Made by a program: the position numbers and the translations under genes. Positions 59,531 through 64,000 of a stretch of DNA of 64,000 nt are shown in pieces. The notes beneath the pieces were generated by a model. That model was not told the DNA's origin and searched no databases. It worked only from the letters and a program-made list of their open reading frames with translations. The stretch spans positions 608,271 through 672,270 of the forward strand of contig NZ_KE383843.1 in the NCBI RefSeq assembly GCF_000422465.1, in the 5' to 3' direction. The first letter of the stretch is position 1; the number at the start of each line of letters is the position of its first letter. This stretch comes from Paenibacillus harenae DSM 16969. GTDB taxonomy: Bacteria > Bacillota > Bacilli > Paenibacillales > Paenibacillaceae.

Positions 59531-61636
59531 TTATTCCAGCTCCGAATCCATTTCCAGGCGGGTATGAACATCCATACGCTTCTCCATCCCGACGTCGACG
59601 ATCAACGTATCGTTAGGCATCGCGCGGTCCGGGTTCAGCATGAGCAATGACGGCTCTGTCAGCACCGTGTTGATGCCGAGGTACGTATGCAGATCCAAAT
59701 ACATCCATGGCTGAAGCAGAACAAGCTTGGCTTCCGTGAAGGCCGGCTTCTGTTCCTCCAGCAGCTGTTCGAGGACAACCCGCTGCTTCTCGGTCGGAGC
59801 CTGCTCCGGCCTGAGCAGCACGGTAAACGTATACGGATCGCCGCCGTACAGCCGGTCCGTCAGCTCCCGAAGCTCCGCATTGTCCCGCATCGCCTTCGTC
59901 TGAAAATATTCAACGATCAGCGGCGATATGCCGGTGTAGATTTCAATCGTTTTCATCAAGCCCTGACGCGTTCCCCGGTAGCGGTAAAGCTCCGGAGCCG
60001 CTTGAATGAACGCCTGAACCTGCTTATCCGTCCAATAATCGTCGGTCGTAAGGCCAACCCAGGCCGCAAGCCAGCGCAAATGCTCGCCGGTCGCCCTCTC
60101 CGGGTCCATATATTGCGACAGATCCGCTATTTCATCCTCGATTTCGGAAAATAACGTGCCGAATAATGATAAGTAACGTTCAAGAAAGTCGCGGCTCGCC
60201 GGGTCCTCTTGATAAACAGCCGGCAAATAGGAAAGATAGGTTTCCCTAGGAAAATATATGCGCATCGACTGGATTAACGGCGTATGACGCTCCGACGCCA
60301 TCCATTCGATCTTCAGCCATAAATACCGGCCTTTGGCGCCGAAGAACAAAGCGTCCTTCGGATTAATGACCGGCGCAGACCAGTACGAGGCTAGACCCTT
60401 CAGCTTCTCGCGATAAGGAATAGTCGGGTCCGCGATCCAATCGTCCACCCTCCGATAGACGCCTCCCAGGACGCAGCTGTCGGTATTTTGGCTGAAATAC
60501 GATATGCGAAGTTGAGTCCCGTCAGGGATAAAGGCATCGAGCAGCATTTTGTGCCAGACCGTATCCGCTTCCGCGCTGTCAAATGCGCGAGAGAGCCAGA
60601 CGCCCTCGGGTACGCCGGTTTCCTTCATCGGCAGCGTCTGAGGCTGAAGGTTCAATATCGTGACGGTGCCCTCTTCGCCGGTCAAGATGTACATCCGGTC
60701 CTTCTCGTCGATCAGCAGCTGATCGGCCTTGCCGCGGAAGCCCGTAATACGTCCGATGACCTCGCCTCCCGCATTCAACTGCACGATAAACCTGTCGTCC
60801 TCGCTTATTTGGTCCAGCTGACGGGAATCGCCCGCATAGAGCTTCCCGCCGCTGTCCGAACACAATCCCGCATACGGCAGCGAAGGCAAACCGCGCTTAA
60901 AGCCCATTCGGCCGTTTGAACCGAAAGAGAACAACCTCGCATATAGCGTATCGAAAATATAAAGCTCCCCCGAGACCGCCGCCGTCATGAAATACGTCCG
61001 GTTCATATGCCTCAGCTTCGCGCGGGCGAGCTGTCCGAACGCCGGGTCGCTCCATACGCCCGCGACTGCTCCGCCATGCGTGAACTGGATAATGCCCAGC
61101 TTCGCGCCTTCGGGCACGGACGGTTCGTCGCCTACCGTATCCAGCTCCAGCGGGGTAAGGACATATACATAACGTTTGTCAGCGGCGATCGCAAGCGGAT
61201 AGAGCGGAATCCCGTCCGCCTGGTCTCCGCCGCGCGTCCACATCGTCTGCCCGTTTCCGGTATGATAGGCGGCCACTGTGCGCTCGCTTGCAAGGTCGGC
61301 GGCAAACAGCAGCTCGCCTTCGGCCGCCAGCCTCGCATTGGGGCTGAACAAGCCGTGTCCTTGCGTGAACAGCCGTTTATGAGACGAGTTTCTGCGGTCG
61401 TATATCCAGAGATCGGCCCTCTCGTCCAGCAAATATAAATGCTCATGCCGCGAAACGGCCATTTCCTTAACGGGCGCGGTGCCGGCTAGCTCATTCAATA
61501 GCAGAGTTCCGGCAATTCCGTATTTATTGTCGCGGCGGACGCCGCAGCCCGCAAGCTGTGTCCCGACATTGTAGCCGGTGCCGAGCCGCCAATCTTCTTC
61601 GCGGTTTATCGAAAAAAAACGGTTTTGCAAGGTCAT
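59531..61636 (-). CDS. Tail protein I-type baseplate protein with propeller fusion
   Basis: 701-residue protein. Residues 490-640 match the phage tail protein I / gpI-like domain: LSYLPAVYQEDPASRDFLERY, then EHLRWLAAWVGL and YRYRGTRQGLMKTIEIYTG. The first 450 residues are a beta-propeller-like repeat region (for example YLLDERADLWIYDRR, LYAGDSRQLDQI), unusual for a minimal tail protein I. It should sit at the baseplate wedge of a contractile injection system. AAAGGAGG lies before the ATG. It is co-transcribed with baseplate J upstream. Confidence 0.83.
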   Translation of the reverse strand: MTLQNRFFSINREEDWRLGTGYNVGTQLAGCGVRRDNKYGIAGTLLLNELAGTAPVKEMAVSRHEHLYLLDERADLWIYDRRNSSHKRLFTQGHGLFSPNARLAAEGELLFAADLASERTVAAYHTGNGQTMWTRGGDQADGIPLYPLAIAADKRYVYVLTPLELDTVGDEPSVPEGAKLGIIQFTHGGAVAGVWSDPAFGQLARAKLRHMNRTYFMTAAVSGELYIFDTLYARLFSFGSNGRMGFKRGLPSLPYAGLCSDSGGKLYAGDSRQLDQISEDDRFIVQLNAGGEVIGRITGFRGKADQLLIDEKDRMYILTGEEGTVTILNLQPQTLPMKETGVPEGVWLSRAFDSAEADTVWHKMLLDAFIPDGTQLRISYFSQNTDSCVLGGVYRRVDDWIADPTIPYREKLKGLASYWSAPVINPKDALFFGAKGRYLWLKIEWMASERHTPLIQSMRIYFPRETYLSYLPAVYQEDPASRDFLERYLSLFGTLFSEIEDEIADLSQYMDPERATGEHLRWLAAWVGLTTDDYWTDKQVQAFIQAAPELYRYRGTRQGLMKTIEIYTGISPLIVEYFQTKAMRDNAELRELTDRLYGGDPYTFTVLLRPEQAPTEKQRVVLEQLLEEQKPAFTEAKLVLLQPWMYLDLHTYLGINTVLTEPSLLMLNPDRAMPNDTLIVDVGMEKRMDVHTRLEMDSELE

Positions 61637-61669
61637 GCCGTACCTCCTTTGCTGCCGGTTCGCATCCTG

Positions 61670-63934
61670 CTAGAGATGGGTTCGACTAATGAGCTGAATA
61701 TCATGCCGCCCGGAATAGACAAGGCCGTGCGGCGGTAAAATGACGTCGCCGCCCGCGCTTTTTTGGACATGGGGGCCATCCCCGTCCAGCCATAAATCCT
61801 GTACGTATACGACTCCGCTTCCTCCGCTTAACGCATTATAGATGTCGCCTTTGTAGACGCTGCGGCCGAACGTCCAGCCTTTGGCGCCTTGCTCGCCGTC
61901 GAGCGGTCTTAGCAGACGCTCTAACAGCTCGATCAACCGTTGTCCTTCGTCCACGAACTGCGGTTCGACGACGACGACCGCGTTGACCGTTACTTTGATG
62001 TAGACGGGCGGAATGACATGCACCTCCGTCGTCACGAGCCGCCGTGTATCGAGATGGCGCTTAACCGTTTGCAGAAAGCCCTTGCTTGGCGTCGGCGTCT
62101 CGCTAAGGCTGTATGGAACGACAACGACCGATACTTGGCCCTCCGCCTTGTCTCGCGGATAATCGGCGAGACCGGGCTTGAAGAGCGGGATCGCATGCAC
62201 GCGCGACACCGCCGCCCCCGGCGTCTCGCGCGCGATCGTCTCGTAATCCTCGTTCGTCACCGCACGGAACGTTCGATGCAGTTCGGCCTGCGCGCGCTGA
62301 AGCGTCTCCTGAAGCGTCTCCGCATCTGCACCGCCTGCGGCGTAATTCGGGTTATCGACCGTGATGCCCAAGGCCCGCTGCCTCTCGTTTGCCCACTCCG
62401 AAATAAGCCGCGGCTTCACGTTGCCCCTTCCGCCGCCGCCAAGCTCGCAAGCGATCAGCACAATATTGTTCTCCGGCTGCGCCGGCGGAATGGCCCCGCG
62501 CTCTCCGTTCCCGAAATAGAGCAGCCGCTTCGCCGGGTCATATACGAAGTGGCGGTCTCCCGGACCCGAACGGTCAAAGTCGTCGACCCGGGTCCAGTCC
62601 TCCCATTTGTACGCGCCATCCGCTTCGGGTTCGCCGACCTGAAGCCGCAGCGCATCGCGTTTCTTGCAGGGCAGATGGTATAGCTCGAAATGCTGGCCCG
62701 GCAGGCCGTTGCTCCGTCCGGCAACGCGGTGGAGCTCGAAATCCGGCACGGAGGCGATGACCCGCACGGTTCGTCCCGGCGGCGGAACCGCGCCTTTTAT
62801 CCCGTCGCCGAACCGAATCGTTACGCACCCGTTTGTTTCATCCTTCTTAATCGTATATAATCTCGGCGGCTGACTGTAAGCGGATGCCGTCTCCCAAGAT
62901 TCGGCTTGCTGCCAATAGCGCCACGCTCCGTTTCCGTCTTGCACTTGAACGTAAATTCGGCCATACAAGGCCAAATATGTATCGATATGTATCTCTTCAT
63001 CCGGGCTGCCGCCAACAGCGAAATCGACGGCTTCGCATAACGTATCCTTTTGCGCCGCGCCGACGGTATGAAGCATAATATGCCTGATGCGGGGTGGCAT
63101 TTCATAGCCATCCTCTTCCACCGTACAGCAAAGCCAGTACCTTGCGCGCTCGCTTGCCGGATGAACCGTAACGGTCCGCATGGGCGATTTCACGCGAAAG
63201 GTCACCTCCCCGCTGAGCGTCAGGTGAAGCGTCTCGTCGGCAATCATGTCGACCGGCATCCAGCCTGCGGTGCCGGTCCCTTCATCCCGGCAGTAAGCCT
63301 TCCAGGAAAGTCTGGCGGAAGGAGAGATGGCCGACCGGTCGATGTATGCTTCATGCCCGGCCTCTTCGTTCATTTGCTTGCCCGCTTCCAGCAGCTTCAC
63401 GTTTATCGTTATCCGCTCTTCCGGCCGAAGCTCCCGATCAAAGGATAGATAAAGCTTCGAGGCGGCCTTCGCCTCTATGCCGAACGCATAGAAAGGGACG
63501 TTCGCATGCTCGTTCGTTGCCGTTACATCATTGGCCTCCCGCTCCGTGCGGGTCACGACCCGATCCAGCGACAGCGGCACAAGCGGGAGCGAAGCGTCCG
63601 TCTCGAACATTTGGTCCTCCGCCATTAGCTTCGTGCCGCGCGGCAGCGTTACCGGCTTCGTTACGCCGGAGAACCGGACGACGGTTCTCGCCGAGCTCGC
63701 GTCCGCAGGTTCTACGCCGAGCAGGTCTAGAAATCTCCGGCGGTTACGGTCAGGAATCCGTCCGATATAATAACGCTGCATCTCCGTCAGCCAGGCGAAC
63801 AGTTCGATGAACGTGATGCCCGGGTCATGCGCGTTCTCATCCGTCCATTCCGGAACCCGCTTCGGGATGAGCCTTCTGGATTGCTGGACGATCTCCGCAT
63901 AAGTACGGTCGTCGAGCGGCAGCCTGGGCAGCAT
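61670..63934 (-). CDS. Baseplate J-like protein of contractile injection system
   Basis: 754-residue baseplate protein. The N-terminal ENAHDPGITFIELFAWLTEMQRYYIGRIPDRN and mid-protein GVEPADASSARTVVRFSG match putative baseplate assembly proteins (TIGR02243-type) of non-canonical contractile tails; the core J-fold includes ETPGAAVSRVHAIPLFKPG and EGQVSVVVVPYS. It forms part of the wedge that initiates sheath contraction. Much longer than P2 gpJ (about 300 residues). AGAAGGAG lies before the ATG at 63934; an earlier start is rejected. Confidence 0.87.
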   Translation of the reverse strand: MLPRLPLDDRTYAEIVQQSRRLIPKRVPEWTDENAHDPGITFIELFAWLTEMQRYYIGRIPDRNRRRFLDLLGVEPADASSARTVVRFSGVTKPVTLPRGTKLMAEDQMFETDASLPLVPLSLDRVVTRTEREANDVTATNEHANVPFYAFGIEAKAASKLYLSFDRELRPEERITINVKLLEAGKQMNEEAGHEAYIDRSAISPSARLSWKAYCRDEGTGTAGWMPVDMIADETLHLTLSGEVTFRVKSPMRTVTVHPASERARYWLCCTVEEDGYEMPPRIRHIMLHTVGAAQKDTLCEAVDFAVGGSPDEEIHIDTYLALYGRIYVQVQDGNGAWRYWQQAESWETASAYSQPPRLYTIKKDETNGCVTIRFGDGIKGAVPPPGRTVRVIASVPDFELHRVAGRSNGLPGQHFELYHLPCKKRDALRLQVGEPEADGAYKWEDWTRVDDFDRSGPGDRHFVYDPAKRLLYFGNGERGAIPPAQPENNIVLIACELGGGGRGNVKPRLISEWANERQRALGITVDNPNYAAGGADAETLQETLQRAQAELHRTFRAVTNEDYETIARETPGAAVSRVHAIPLFKPGLADYPRDKAEGQVSVVVVPYSLSETPTPSKGFLQTVKRHLDTRRLVTTEVHVIPPVYIKVTVNAVVVVEPQFVDEGQRLIELLERLLRPLDGEQGAKGWTFGRSVYKGDIYNALSGGSGVVYVQDLWLDGDGPHVQKSAGGDVILPPHGLVYSGRHDIQLISRTHL

Positions 63935-63976
63935 AAAATCTCTCCTTCTAAAAATAATCAAAAATATACAGCTTAT

Positions 63977-64000
63977 TTAGGCGCCGGTATTGCCGTTACG
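63977..64000 (-). CDS. 3' end of upstream injection-system gene
   Basis: Only seven codons (ending NTGA) and a TAA stop are in the window, 43 nt before the baseplate J start and in the same orientation. In related loci this position is held by another baseplate gene such as a gp25-like protein. Identity cannot be read. Confidence 0.35.
   Translation of the reverse strand, partial: RNGNTGA

Noticed and set aside
58451..59650. 399-codon plus-strand frame opposite the injection-system gene
   Set aside because: Antisense to an operon gene and its neighbour, Arg/His-rich with no domain; no ribosome site.
57830..64000. Prophage remnant explanation for tail-like genes
   Set aside because: No integrase, capsid, portal, terminase or lysis gene is visible, and the baseplate J and tail protein I are of the long non-canonical type with PAAR-like DUF4280 nearby, which fits an injection system better. 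Genes beyond the window could still change this.

Overview
The window reads as a chromosome segment of a spore-forming, Gram-positive Bacillales, most like Paenibacillus or a close relative. The reasons are a three-gene GerA/GerB/GerC spore-germination operon, a CotH-type spore-coat kinase, strong AGGAGG-type ribosome sites with TTG and GTG starts, a T-box-controlled pheST operon, the pheS-pheT-zapA-mutS2 neighbourhood of Bacillales, and a SinR-type regulator beside an eps-like exopolysaccharide operon. Most genes lie on the minus strand. No rRNA, tRNA, CRISPR array, insertion sequence or integrase was seen.

Region 1 (1-18.5 kb) is an exopolysaccharide locus. In transcription order it holds a SinR-like repressor, an EpsA-like co-polymerase and EpsB-like kinase, a structured leader that fits the EAR (epsC) antitermination RNA, an EpsC/PglF-like 4,6-dehydratase, GalU, several glycosyltransferases, an EpsG-type polymerase, a PglC-like phosphoglycosyltransferase, a PglE-like aminotransferase and, on the opposite strand, a PglD/NeuD-like acetyltransferase. 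A second minus-strand operon follows with a nucleotidyltransferase, three related GT4 enzymes, a GT2 enzyme and a pyruvyl transferase; it runs off the window. The eps and sinR promoters both carry a palindromic SinR-type box exactly in the 17-bp spacer. A third promoter has related boxes just downstream of its -10.

Region 2 (18.5-31.5 kb) holds a 35-codon small gene, a rearranged remnant of a 5'-3' exonuclease gene, a GH43 glycosidase, the intact exonuclease, two aminotransferases, an ArsC/Spx-like protein, an RluA-type pseudouridine synthase, a cobalamin adenosyltransferase, an Lrp/AsnC regulator, the germination operon (order gerB-gerA-gerC) and a protein built of three similar beta-rich units.

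Region 3 (31.5-48.3 kb) holds a Thr/Gly/Asn pentapeptide-repeat protein next to a CotH kinase (a likely coat kinase and substrate), cysteine synthase, an MFS transporter, a zinc-ribbon protein, a 26-residue membrane protein, DUF350 and MutS2 proteins, a YvlD-like membrane protein, a CuA-like cupredoxin lipoprotein, an SDR enzyme, a ZapA homologue fused to about 800 residues of coiled coil, and pheST behind a T-box.

Region 4 (48.3-64 kb) is the most unusual. One minus-strand operon encodes a beta-propeller/HAMP protein with a degenerate class III cyclase domain, a GNAT acetyltransferase, and a transporter-HEAT-cyclic-nucleotide-binding fusion. Divergent from it is a plus-strand pair: a PAAR-like DUF4280 protein and a membrane-anchored MORN-repeat protein. 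The two divergent units share a nearly identical 20-bp element in mirror orientation, so co-regulation is likely. Next comes the 3' end of a contractile-injection-system operon: baseplate J, a propeller-fused tail protein I and an unrecognised 557-residue protein. My inference is that the signalling-like operon, the spike-tip/MORN pair and the injection system form one functional island. The sequence supports proximity and shared regulation but does not prove function.
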